15,686 nt of DNA, taken from contig JAEXOD010000055.1 of the NCBI GenBank assembly GCA_023447335.1, positions 1 to 15,686 of the forward strand, read 5' to 3'. The notes under the pieces are model-generated. The model ran no database searches. It was not told the DNA's origin and saw only the letters and a program-made list of their open reading frames with translations. The DNA comes from Bacteroidota bacterium (GTDB lineage Bacteria; Bacteroidota; Ignavibacteria; Ignavibacteriales; Melioribacteraceae). Positions 5,514-12,954 of the stretch are shown here, piece by piece; within the stretch, counting starts at the first letter, position 1, and every line of letters begins with the position of its first letter. The position numbers and the translations under genes were made by a program.

Positions 5514-7094
5514 ATGAAAAAAATAATTTTAGTACTCTCGGTAATAAGTTTAGTAGTTGTGGTACTATATGGTTCTTTAGTCCAAAAGGATATCGAACCG
5601 ACAAAACTAATGAAACTTAAGGAAAAATATTCCGTAAAATCTGCTAAAAAAGTAGACCATTCGGTATTTCCAATGTTAAACCAAAAATTCTCTTCACCTC
5701 ATCAAATTACTCAACAATGTGTTGTTTGTCATAATAAAACGGACAAGGAAGTCATGAATTCCAACCATTGGAATTGGGAAAGACCGGAGTATATAAAAGG
5801 TCGAGGAATTGTGTACTTAGGCAAAAAGAATGCGATTAATAACTTTTGCATCGGGACACAAGGAAATGAAGAAAGTTGTGCAAAATGTCATATTGGTTAT
5901 GGTTTAGACCATTCCGGAAAAAGTTATACAGATAGTACAAACGTTGACTGTTTAGTTTGTCACGATAATACCGAAACATATACCAAAGCTAATGAAATGG
6001 GCGGAGCACCGGTAATGACTTTGGACTTCAACAATATTGCTAAAAATGTTGGACGCCCCAAAAGAAGTAATTGCGGCGTTTGTCATTTTTATGGCGGTGG
6101 CGGAAATAATGTTAAACACGGTGATCTTGAAATGTCAATGTTTGAACCTACAAAAGAAATTGACGTTCATATGGGTACAGACGGTGTTAATATGGATTGT
6201 GTAGATTGCCATACTACTAACGAGCATAATATTAGTGGTAAATTATATTCATTATCATCAATGAATAGAAACAGGTCAACTTGCGAACAGTGCCATACTG
6301 AAACACCGCATGATGACGACATCTTAAACGAGCATACCGTAAAAGTTGCATGCCAAACATGCCATATTCCTATTTATGCAAAAGTTAACTCTACAAAGAT
6401 GTATTGGGATTGGTCAACCGCAGGAAAACTTAGAAACGGTGAACCTTACGAAGAAGATGACAGTTTGGGAAACCATACATATTTATCAATTAAGGGTTCT
6501 TTCAAATGGGATAGAAACGTCAAGCCGGATTACATATGGTTCAACGGTACTGCATCCCATTATTTGGAAGGAGATGTTATTGAAGATACTACAAAAGATC
6601 TAGTTCTAAATCCATTATACGGCTCATATGATGACCAAAATTCAAAAATTACTCCGGTTAAGATTCATATTGCCAAACAGCCGTTTGACCCTGTAAACAA
6701 GATGCTTATTCAACCAAAACTTTACAGCCAATATAAAGGAGACGGTGCTTTTTGGAAAGATTTCAATTGGCTTGAAGCAGCAAAAATCGGAATGAACGAT
6801 GTTGGGTTACCTTTCAGCGGAAAAATTTCATTTATAACTACTAAAATGTATTGGCCCGTAAATCACATGGTTTCGTCAAAAGATAAAACCGTTGGCTGCA
6901 ACGAATGTCATACAAGAGAAAATAGCAGACTTGCAGGATTAAACGATTTTTATATGCCCGGAAGAGATTATTCATCGATAGTTGATACAATTGGTAGGCT
7001 ATTAATAATCTTCTCAATAATTGGAGTTATAATTCATGGTTCTATTAGATTTATTGCTTATCGCAAATTAAATAAAAAGGGAGGCGTAAAATGA
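5514..7094 (+). CDS. Octaheme c-type cytochrome, tetrathionate reductase (OTR) family
   Basis: A 526-residue periplasmic reductase with exactly eight CxxCH heme sites: C69, C122, C146, C187, C229, C257, C280 and C462. Their spacing, the INNFCIG segment before heme 2 (Cys112 is a ninth, non-heme cysteine) and the GGGGNNVKHGDL segment after heme 4 match the octaheme tetrathionate reductase family known from Shewanella. That enzyme reduces tetrathionate, nitrite and hydroxylamine in vitro. Lys201 sits where the lysine ligand of the catalytic heme is expected (from recalled numbering). Residues 5-22 are an N-terminal signal or anchor, and about 494-513 a C-terminal transmembrane helix, so the enzyme is probably membrane-attached, unlike the soluble Shewanella protein. 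It overlaps the cytochrome b gene by 4 bases (ATGA). The native substrate is not shown by the sequence; the YeeE genes downstream favour a sulfur oxyanion. There is no clear ribosome site ahead of the ATG. Confidence 0.93.
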   Translation: MKKIILVLSVISLVVVVLYGSLVQKDIEPTKLMKLKEKYSVKSAKKVDHSVFPMLNQKFSSPHQITQQCVVCHNKTDKEVMNSNHWNWERPEYIKGRGIVYLGKKNAINNFCIGTQGNEESCAKCHIGYGLDHSGKSYTDSTNVDCLVCHDNTETYTKANEMGGAPVMTLDFNNIAKNVGRPKRSNCGVCHFYGGGGNNVKHGDLEMSMFEPTKEIDVHMGTDGVNMDCVDCHTTNEHNISGKLYSLSSMNRNRSTCEQCHTETPHDDDILNEHTVKVACQTCHIPIYAKVNSTKMYWDWSTAGKLRNGEPYEEDDSLGNHTYLSIKGSFKWDRNVKPDYIWFNGTASHYLEGDVIEDTTKDLVLNPLYGSYDDQNSKITPVKIHIAKQPFDPVNKMLIQPKLYSQYKGDGAFWKDFNWLEAAKIGMNDVGLPFSGKISFITTKMYWPVNHMVSSKDKTVGCNECHTRENSRLAGLNDFYMPGRDYSSIVDTIGRLLIIFSIIGVIIHGSIRFIAYRKLNKKGGVK

Positions 7095-7744
7095 AAAAAA
7101 CACAAATTTTAGTATATAAAGCATTTGAAAGATTTTGGCATTGGTTACAAGCAATACTGATTTTCTTTTTAGCTTTTACCGGTTTTGAAATACATGGCTC
7201 TTATACTTTTTTCGGTTTCAGAGATGCTGTTCGCTACCACAATGTTGCAGCTTACTTATTAATAGCATTAATAATATTCGCAATTTTTTGGCACTTTACA
7301 ACAGGTGAATGGAAACAGTATGTTCCGTCACTAAAAAATATAAAAGCACAATTAGATTATTATCTTTTCGGAATATTTAAGAATGCACCTCATCCTACTA
7401 AAAAAACAGTATTGAGCAAATTAAATCCATTGCAAAAACTAACTTATTTTGGTTTGAAGATTTTAGTTATACCCGTTGTTGTAACAAGCGGATTATTATA
7501 CATGTTATATCGTTATCCCCAAAAGCACGGTATTGAAGGATTAAATATTGAATCACTTGAAATTATTGCAATTGTGCACACTATTGGTGCCTTTTTACTT
7601 TTAGCTTTTATTGTTGTTCATCTATACTTAATTACAACCGGAGAAACAGTAACATCTAATCTTAAAGCCATGTTAACAGGTTACGAAGAATTGGAAGACG
7701 AAGACGAAACAGAATTAGAACAAAAACATGAAGAGAAGAGGTAA
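7091..7744 (+). CDS. Cytochrome b561-type membrane subunit (quinol oxidase partner of the octaheme cytochrome)
   Basis: A 217-residue protein of the Ni-hydrogenase/thiosulfate-reductase b-type cytochrome superfamily. It has four predicted membrane helices, near residues 18-34, 51-69, 117-140 and 157-182. Candidate heme-b ligands are His17 (RFWHW), His50, His68 (FWHFT), His163 (IVHTIG) and His177 (VVHLY), a pattern typical of diheme b cytochromes that oxidise quinol. The C-terminal tail (198-217) is highly charged, ELEDEDETELEQKHEEKR. The start overlaps the octaheme cytochrome stop and has a strong GGGAGG site, so the two are translationally coupled and probably form one complex passing electrons from the quinone pool to the periplasmic hemes. 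The assignment to the family is firm; the partner and direction of electron flow are inferred from gene order. Confidence 0.9.
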   Translation: MKKTQILVYKAFERFWHWLQAILIFFLAFTGFEIHGSYTFFGFRDAVRYHNVAAYLLIALIIFAIFWHFTTGEWKQYVPSLKNIKAQLDYYLFGIFKNAPHPTKKTVLSKLNPLQKLTYFGLKILVIPVVVTSGLLYMLYRYPQKHGIEGLNIESLEIIAIVHTIGAFLLLAFIVVHLYLITTGETVTSNLKAMLTGYEELEDEDETELEQKHEEKR

Positions 7745-7747
7745 CTT

Positions 7748-8263
7748 ATGGAACAAAAACAATATATGAATCCATATTTAGCCGGATTTTTATTGGGCTT
7801 ATTATTAATCGCTACTATATATATTACCGGAAGAGGATTAGGAGCAAGCGGAGCTTTTAAGAGTTTAACTGTTGCTACAGTTGAAACAGTAACCCCCGAA
7901 CATGCAGAGAATACAAAATTTTATTCTGAATATAGTAAAGAACATGCCGGTAATCCATTAATGAACTGGTTAGTATTTGAAGTTGTAGGTGTTATTATCG
8001 GCGCATTTTTATCCGGATTAATCTCAAACAGATTAGATTTAAAACTTGAATTCGGACCTCATTCAACTACCAAAATTAGGATTGCGGGCGCATTAATCGG
8101 TGGTCTTTTATGGGGTATCGGATCACAACTTGGAAGGGGTTGTACCAGCGGAGCTGCTTTAAGCGGAATGGCTGTTTTATCTACCGGCGGTATTATCACT
8201 ATGATGGCAATATTTGCAGGTGCTTATATGTTTGCTTACTTTTTTAGAAAATTTTGGATTTAA
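7748..8263 (+). CDS. YeeE/YedE-family sulfur transport protein, first half-transporter (PmpA-like)
   Basis: A 171-residue integral membrane protein of the YeeE/YedE (sulf_transp) family, about half the length of fused YeeE. Membrane segments lie near residues 10-28, 72-92, 111-128 and 140-165. The family signature GRGCTSGAALSGMA (129-142, Cys132) is intact, and a GRGLGASGAF echo occurs at 28-37. In the characterised YeeE (TsuA) such cysteine motifs pass thiosulfate through the membrane by transient S-S contacts (family knowledge). An AGAGG site precedes the ATG, and the gene starts 3 bases after the cytochrome b stop. It is followed after 12 bases by a second YeeE protein, so a two-protein transporter is likely. 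The substrate is probably thiosulfate or a related sulfane-sulfur compound; this is inferred. Confidence 0.9.
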   Translation: MEQKQYMNPYLAGFLLGLLLIATIYITGRGLGASGAFKSLTVATVETVTPEHAENTKFYSEYSKEHAGNPLMNWLVFEVVGVIIGAFLSGLISNRLDLKLEFGPHSTTKIRIAGALIGGLLWGIGSQLGRGCTSGAALSGMAVLSTGGIITMMAIFAGAYMFAYFFRKFWI

Positions 8264-8275
8264 TAGGAGTTTATT

Positions 8276-9466
8276 ATGGGACCTTTAGTGCCTGATATAA
8301 TTAGTAATGACTTGAATTTTATTGTAGCTTTAATAATCGGTATTTTATTCGGTGCAATCTTAGAACAAGCCGGATTTTCTACTTCAAAAAAATTAGTCGG
8401 ATTATTTTATGGCTATGATTTTACGGTACTTAGAGTATTTTTTACAGCCGGCGTAGTTGCCATGGTCGGAGTTTTAGCCCTTGTTCATTTTGGTTATTTG
8501 GATATGAATCTAGTATATATTAATCCAACTTTTCTTTGGTCTGCAATAATCGGTGGATTAATAATGGGATTAGGTTTTGTAATAGGAGGATTTTGCCCGG
8601 GTACAAGTGTTTGTGCAGCTGCTATCGGTAAAATAGATGCTATGATATTTGTTGCGGGTTCAGTACTAGGTGTTTTTGTTTTTGCAGAAGCTTACCCTAT
8701 TTTTGAGCCATTATATAAGGCAGCCAATTTGGGAAGTCCGCAAATTTTTGATACACTTGGAATTCCTCAGTCTATATTTGCGTTTTTGTTGGCAATTGTA
8801 GCTTTAACAGCATTTTGGGCTGTCTCTATTGTTGAAAACAAAGTTAATAAAACTGAAGCTCCTAAAATAAGATTTACCCCTTACTATGTCAGTTTAGCTT
8901 TAGTTGGTTTAGTTTTAGCAATTTCAACTTTTATTTTTACTGATAAAAAGGATGATTTAAAAGTAAAAGTTGAAGATGAATCGTTTGTCAATAGTCATAT
9001 AATAAACTATATTGATAGCGATGAATTAGCATTCAGACTAATGGACAAAGATAATAGAATACAGATTTTAGACTTTAGAACAAGCAAAGAATTCGATAAA
9101 TTTAAACTTCCGAATTCAACTTTAATTACGATTGATAATTTATTCGAAAAAGAGCCGAATCAAATTTTAAGAATAAAAGGAATTGAAAGAATTGTTGTTG
9201 CAAGTAACGAAAAAGAAGCAATTAAAACTGCAGTTATTCTTTCAGAAACCGGTTATAAATCTATTCGTGTATTAAAAGGCGGATTAGAAGAATTCAGCAA
9301 TGAAATATTAAACTTTAAGAAAACCGGAGAACCAAAAAACAAAATTGAAGCGGATAAATTTAGATTTCGAACTTTGGCTGCATCTGTTCTTCCTAAGTTA
9401 ATCGAAGAAAACAAAAAATCCGGACCGGTTGAAAAGAAACAAAAACGTGTTATCGGCGGTTGTTAA
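8276..9466 (+). CDS. YeeE/YedE-family transporter fused to a cysteine-less rhodanese-like domain with a Gly-Gly-Cys tail
   Basis: A 396-residue protein. Residues 10-220 carry several membrane helices and the second YeeE signature, GGFCPGTSVCAAAIGKIDAM, with Cys107 and Cys113. A cytoplasmic-type rhodanese-like domain follows (about 245-345: IQILDFRTSKEFDKFKLPNS, then a GYKSIRVLKGGLEEF end). The rhodanese active-site loop normally holds Cys-x-x-G-x-R; here it reads VVASNEKEA (307-315) with no cysteine, so ordinary sulfurtransferase catalysis from that loop is not expected. The only other cysteine is the very last residue, Cys396, in the end sequence KRVIGGC. A strong AGGAG site precedes the ATG. 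It is the last gene of the operon and is followed by a hairpin. Possible roles are a sulfur acceptor or docking domain at the cytoplasmic mouth of the transporter. The domain calls are firm; the role is inferred. Confidence 0.9.
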   Translation: MGPLVPDIISNDLNFIVALIIGILFGAILEQAGFSTSKKLVGLFYGYDFTVLRVFFTAGVVAMVGVLALVHFGYLDMNLVYINPTFLWSAIIGGLIMGLGFVIGGFCPGTSVCAAAIGKIDAMIFVAGSVLGVFVFAEAYPIFEPLYKAANLGSPQIFDTLGIPQSIFAFLLAIVALTAFWAVSIVENKVNKTEAPKIRFTPYYVSLALVGLVLAISTFIFTDKKDDLKVKVEDESFVNSHIINYIDSDELAFRLMDKDNRIQILDFRTSKEFDKFKLPNSTLITIDNLFEKEPNQILRIKGIERIVVASNEKEAIKTAVILSETGYKSIRVLKGGLEEFSNEILNFKKTGEPKNKIEADKFRFRTLAASVLPKLIEENKKSGPVEKKQKRVIGGC

Positions 9467-9477
9467 AAGATATTAAG

Positions 9478-9521
9478 TTAAACTCCCGTATTCTAAATTG
9501 AAAAGAAATATGGGAGTTTAA
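9478..9521 (+). terminator. Hairpin in the convergent intergenic region, likely terminator of the octaheme cytochrome operon
   Basis: TTAAACTCCCGTATT (9478-9492) pairs with AATATGGGAGTTTAA (9507-9521): 15 pairs with a single G-U, and a 14-base loop. It begins 12 bases after the last stop of the plus-strand operon and lies between convergent genes. The A/T-rich outer stem and the ATATTTAATT that follows are only a weak U-tract, so it may act in both directions or mainly as an mRNA 3' stabiliser. Confidence 0.6.
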
Positions 9522-9620
9522 TATTTAATTATGAAACATTACTCACTTAAGCCTTTATAACCCTATCTATTTCGGAACATCCAAATTTGGGAATATGGGC
9601 TATCAAATGAATAAACTTTT

Positions 9621-11228
9621 TTATTCAAATTCAATTTCTACCGTTTGGTCATTATGTTCAATACTGAATAAGAACTCTGCTTTCGGGTTTTTCTGCCTTG
9701 CCATATTTAAAGAAAATTCAGTTTCGGCGATATAAACTAAATTTCTATTTTTATCATAGAACAGACTATTAGAACGCAACCTCGTTAATTCTTCAATCTC
9801 AGCTTCATCTTGATAACGTACCCAACAAGCCCTATATGAATGATAAGGAACAAAGTCACAACTTGCACCAAATTCGTGTAACAAACGATATTTTATTACA
9901 TCAAACTGCAATTCCCCTACTACTCCGATAACCTTCCTATTTCCGTAGCTGTGAATGAATAATTGTGCAAGTCCTTCATCAGTTAATTGACTTATTCCTT
10001 TTTCTAACTGTTTAGTTTTAAAAGGGTCGGTATTTCTAAGTTCTTTAAATATTTCAGGAGAGAAGCGAGGAATACCTTTGAACATGTATTTGGAACCTTC
10101 AGTTAAGGTATCCCCAATTTTAAATATATTGCTGTCATATAGACCTATTACGTCACCCGGATATGCATCTTCAATTAAGTTCTTACTTTGAGCCATAAAA
10201 CTAGCCGGATTTGGAAATTTTATATCTCTATCCAACCTTACATGGTGATAAAACTTATTTCGTTCGAATTTTCCGCTGCACACTCTTAAAAAAGCTATTC
10301 TATCTCTATGGCGTGGGTCTAAATTCGCTTGAATTTTGAATACAAAGCCGCTAAACTCTTCTCCGGTTGGTTGCAATAATCCTTCTGTTGTTAACCGAGA
10401 TTTTGGTGCAGGAGCTATTGTAACAAAAGTATCTAAAAGTTCTTTTATACCAAAATTGTTTAATGCACTTCCAAAAAATACCGGTGATAATTCTCCGTCT
10501 TGATATAATTTTTCATCATACGGGTGATAAACTCCGTCAATAAGCTCTATATCTTCTTTTAGCTTTTCGGCTTCTTGCCCAAATAAATCATATAACTCCG
10601 GATCATCGAGTCCGTTAAATGTCTGAACTTCATCTTCCACTTTTTGTTTATTCGAAATGAAAAAGTTGAATGTATTCTTATAGATATTATAAACTCCTCT
10701 AAAACTAGCACCCATCCCTAAGGGCCAAGTCATGGGTCTTGTATTAATCCCCAATTTTGCTTCAATCTCATCTAATAATTCGATCGGGGGTCTTCCTTCT
10801 CTATCAAGCTTATTAATAAAAATAATTACCGGAGTATTCCGCATACGACAAACATTCATTAATTTTTCTGTTTGTTCCTCTACACCTTTTACACAGTCAA
10901 TAACTAAAATTACACTATCTACAGCTGTAAGAGTGCGATAAGTATCTTCGGCAAAATCTTTATGACCGGGAGTATCTAATAAATTAATTTTACAATCATT
11001 ATAAGAAAACGAAAGTACCGATGTCGCAACTGAAATTCCTCTTTGTTTTTCTATTTCAAGGAAATCTGATGTAGCAGTTTTTGTAATTTTATTAGATTTT
11101 ACGGCACCTGCAATGTTTATTGCTCCACTGTAAAGTAGAAGTTTTTCAGTTAAAGTGGTTTTACCTGCATCAGGGTGACTAATAATTGCAAAGGTCTTTC
11201 TTTTATTAATTTCTTTTTCGATACTCAT
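9621..11228 (-). CDS. prfC: Peptide chain release factor 3
   Basis: A 535-residue translational GTPase that recycles RF1/RF2 from the ribosome after termination. It is close to the usual RF3 length (about 529 in Escherichia coli). The GTPase motifs are in order: HPDAGKTT (P-loop, 18-25), RGISVATS (switch I), DTPGHKDF (switch II) and NKLD (guanine specificity). The rest follows RF3 to the end (PRFSPEIFKELRNTDPFKTKQLEKG, FDVIKYRLLHEFGA). It is the distal gene of the minus-strand run, 75 bases after the PAP2 gene, and converges with the octaheme cytochrome operon. No strong Shine-Dalgarno site precedes the ATG. It is a housekeeping gene unrelated to the sulfur genes. Confidence 0.96.
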   Translation of the reverse strand: MSIEKEINKRKTFAIISHPDAGKTTLTEKLLLYSGAINIAGAVKSNKITKTATSDFLEIEKQRGISVATSVLSFSYNDCKINLLDTPGHKDFAEDTYRTLTAVDSVILVIDCVKGVEEQTEKLMNVCRMRNTPVIIFINKLDREGRPPIELLDEIEAKLGINTRPMTWPLGMGASFRGVYNIYKNTFNFFISNKQKVEDEVQTFNGLDDPELYDLFGQEAEKLKEDIELIDGVYHPYDEKLYQDGELSPVFFGSALNNFGIKELLDTFVTIAPAPKSRLTTEGLLQPTGEEFSGFVFKIQANLDPRHRDRIAFLRVCSGKFERNKFYHHVRLDRDIKFPNPASFMAQSKNLIEDAYPGDVIGLYDSNIFKIGDTLTEGSKYMFKGIPRFSPEIFKELRNTDPFKTKQLEKGISQLTDEGLAQLFIHSYGNRKVIGVVGELQFDVIKYRLLHEFGASCDFVPYHSYRACWVRYQDEAEIEELTRLRSNSLFYDKNRNLVYIAETEFSLNMARQKNPKAEFLFSIEHNDQTVEIEFE

Positions 11229-11303
11229 GTTAAAATTTTGCCAATGATATTTTAGAATAGCCTTTAAAATACCACTTTTTTAATTAAATAAAAAGTCACT
11301 AAT

Positions 11304-12086
11304 TTAGAATAAAGGAATTGAAAAGTTTATTAAGTCTGATTGCTGCGGGATTGCAGTTTTATCAATTTGCGGGTTTTCATGAAGCGAATGAACAAATCGA
11401 GCTGTTACATAACCGATAACTGCACCCAAAAATACATCGCTAAGCCAATGCTTATTGTAAGCTATTCTAGATACTCCCGTAATTAGCGCAGGTATATAAT
11501 ATACCGCTTTTATTATATTATTTTTCGCATTTAAAGAAAGAGTTGTAAATAAAGCAAAACTTAACGAGGTATGCCCTGAAGGTAGTGATAAATCAGAATC
11601 ACTCAACGAAGAAAAAGGTTGAAAATCCAGATTTCCCCTATTTTGATATGGTCTCGATCTTCCAAAACCAATTTTAACAAAACCGGTAGTAATTCCGGTA
11701 TAAAAAACTGATTGTAAAATCTCAAATCCGAGTCTTCTATTTGCTTCATTTTGCGTAATAGAACCAGAAATCAAAAAGGCTGTTCCTAAAATCGGAGAAA
11801 AATAAGGTTCTCCAAAAACTCTGGCGGTTTCGTAATACCAAGTATTATTATCTTCACCATTCTTAATTGCAATATTTTTAACACTTTCATCAGCATACAT
11901 TAATCCGTAAGAAGCACCAGCAACAGAACTTAAAATAATAATATCAGTCATGGTCCATTTGCTCGGAGCTTTAAAGTATTCTTTTGTCTCGTTAAAAAAT
12001 TGAACCCCGTTATAAACATAACCTTGAGCAAATGTCGAACTAATTAATATAAAATAAATCAGTATGCTTTGGGAATATTTTTTCAC
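11304..12086 (-). CDS. PAP2-family phosphatase, exported or membrane-bound
   Basis: A 260-residue phosphatidic-acid-phosphatase/haloperoxidase-type protein. All three catalytic motifs are present: KX6RP at Lys138-Pro146 (KIGFGRSRP), PSGH at 169-172 and SRX5HX3D at Ser206-Asp217 (SRIAYNKHWLSD). These supply the phosphohistidine nucleophile and acid/base residues. The N-terminus has a leader (about 5-20, cleavage near TFA before QG), and hydrophobic helices surround the motifs. Such enzymes remove phosphate from undecaprenyl-PP, phosphatidate or lipid A-like substrates in the periplasm; which one cannot be told here. The gene starts 7 bases after the DUF190 stop, so it sits in the fluoride-channel transcription unit, probably by chance of operon layout. 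Confidence 0.9.
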   Translation of the reverse strand: MKKYSQSILIYFILISSTFAQGYVYNGVQFFNETKEYFKAPSKWTMTDIIILSSVAGASYGLMYADESVKNIAIKNGEDNNTWYYETARVFGEPYFSPILGTAFLISGSITQNEANRRLGFEILQSVFYTGITTGFVKIGFGRSRPYQNRGNLDFQPFSSLSDSDLSLPSGHTSLSFALFTTLSLNAKNNIIKAVYYIPALITGVSRIAYNKHWLSDVFLGAVIGYVTARFVHSLHENPQIDKTAIPQQSDLINFSIPLF

Positions 12087-12093
12087 TAATCAC

Positions 12094-12450
12094 TCAATAC
12101 TTTTTACTTCTTACATATTTAATTATTTCAACTTTTTCTAATGTAATTAACCCACCACAATTACTATCTTCAAAAAATTTATCTACAACCGGAATAAATG
12201 ATTCTACTTTTGCAACTTCATCAACAATTTCAATAATGACGGGTAAATCAGCCGAGATAGTTAATAGTTTAGATGAATGGATAGTTGTGCTATTTCCACC
12301 GAAACCCATCACCCCTTTAAAAACGGTTGCACCTGCTAATCCGAATTTTTTGGCTTCAACAACTATTTTTTCATATAAACTAACTGTGTTAAATTTATCA
12401 CTTTCTCCGATAAAAATGCGTAATAATTTAGCTTCCCCTTCTATTTTCAT
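12094..12450 (-). CDS. DUF190 family protein (CrcB-associated)
   Basis: A 118-residue soluble protein of the DUF190 family (pattern EGEAKLLRIFIGESDK, then LYEKIVVEAKKFGLAGATVFKGVMGFG). The alpha/beta fold is reminiscent of PII-like signal proteins, but its function is unknown. It starts one base after the crcB stop with an AGAGG ribosome site inside the crcB end, so the two are translationally coupled. DUF190 genes often neighbour crcB (family knowledge), which suggests a link to fluoride or ion export regulation. No signal peptide or membrane helix is seen. Confidence 0.88.
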   Translation of the reverse strand: MKIEGEAKLLRIFIGESDKFNTVSLYEKIVVEAKKFGLAGATVFKGVMGFGGNSTTIHSSKLLTISADLPVIIEIVDEVAKVESFIPVVDKFFEDSNCGGLITLEKVEIIKYVRSKKY

Positions 12451-12451
12451 A

Positions 12452-12820
12452 TTAACCTCTAAAGATAATATATGCTAAATATACACCTAATAATGTTAAA
12501 ATCAAAGAGAGTAAAATATTTAATCCTGCAAGTAAAAACTCTGAATTTTTAAAGAGTTGTAATGTTTCATATGAAAATGTTGAAAAAGTAGTAAACCCGC
12601 CGCAAATCCCCACAGTTAAAAAAACTTTTAAATCACTGCTTATTAATTGTTTATCAGCAAGTCCGAATATAATAAACCCGATTAAAAAGCTACCTAAAAC
12701 ATTAACAACCAATGTTCCCAATGGAAAATAAGGAATAAATTCATTTATTTTTGATGAAAAAAATAATCTAATTATTCCGCCAAGCCCGGCTCCTATAAAA
12801 ACTAGAAAATATTTATTCAT
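12452..12820 (-). CDS. crcB: Fluoride channel CrcB/Fluc
   Basis: A 122-residue four-helix membrane protein of usual CrcB length. Family motifs are visible: GAGLGGIIR (10-18), PLGTLVVNVLGSFLIG (33-48, with the channel Asn40) and GICGGFTTFSTF (71-82), whose phenylalanines line the fluoride path. It acts as a dual-topology homodimeric channel that lets cytoplasmic fluoride leave the cell. It is first in a crcB-DUF190-PAP2 unit. I looked for the crcB fluoride riboswitch upstream (12821-12954) and found no matching conserved core, so control may be constitutive or by another element. A single copy is present, so it would form a homodimer. Confidence 0.95.
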   Translation of the reverse strand: MNKYFLVFIGAGLGGIIRLFFSSKINEFIPYFPLGTLVVNVLGSFLIGFIIFGLADKQLISSDLKVFLTVGICGGFTTFSTFSYETLQLFKNSEFLLAGLNILLSLILTLLGVYLAYIIFRG

Positions 12821-12892
12821 AACAGTATATCAATAACAAAGGATAAATAAAATTGATTAGAGATGTAAATATAACAATAAAATATTCTTATT

Positions 12893-12931
12893 AAAAAAGT
12901 TAGCCCGCATTCATTTTTGGATGGGGCTAAC
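12893..12931 (-). terminator. Rho-independent terminator of the TonB-dependent receptor gene
   Basis: Read on the minus strand, GTTAGCCCCATCC pairs with the reverse complement of GATGCGGGCTAAC around a short AT-rich loop: an 8-base perfect GTTAGCCC/GGGCTAAC base plus an inner imperfect stem. It is followed at once by six T residues (12898-12893). It lies 23 bases after the receptor stop codon and before the crcB start, in the right order for intrinsic termination. Confidence 0.8.
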
Positions 12932-12954
12932 ATTAGCAAAAACAGTATATAGTA

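Noticed and set aside
6346..6603. Plus-strand 85-codon frame inside the octaheme cytochrome
   Set aside because: Out-of-frame shadow of the cytochrome gene, whose own frame carries eight heme motifs.
9541..9625. Short reverse-strand frame ending IPKFGCSEIDRVIKA, overlapping the end of prfC
   Set aside because: Only about 25 codons with no ATG start, no ribosome site and no recognised family; it may be a chance frame or a very short gene scrap.
12821..12954. Fluoride (crcB) riboswitch ahead of the fluoride channel gene
   Set aside because: No sequence resembling the conserved GG-GATGG-GTTC-CC core is seen; the only strong structure is the receptor terminator at 12893-12931.
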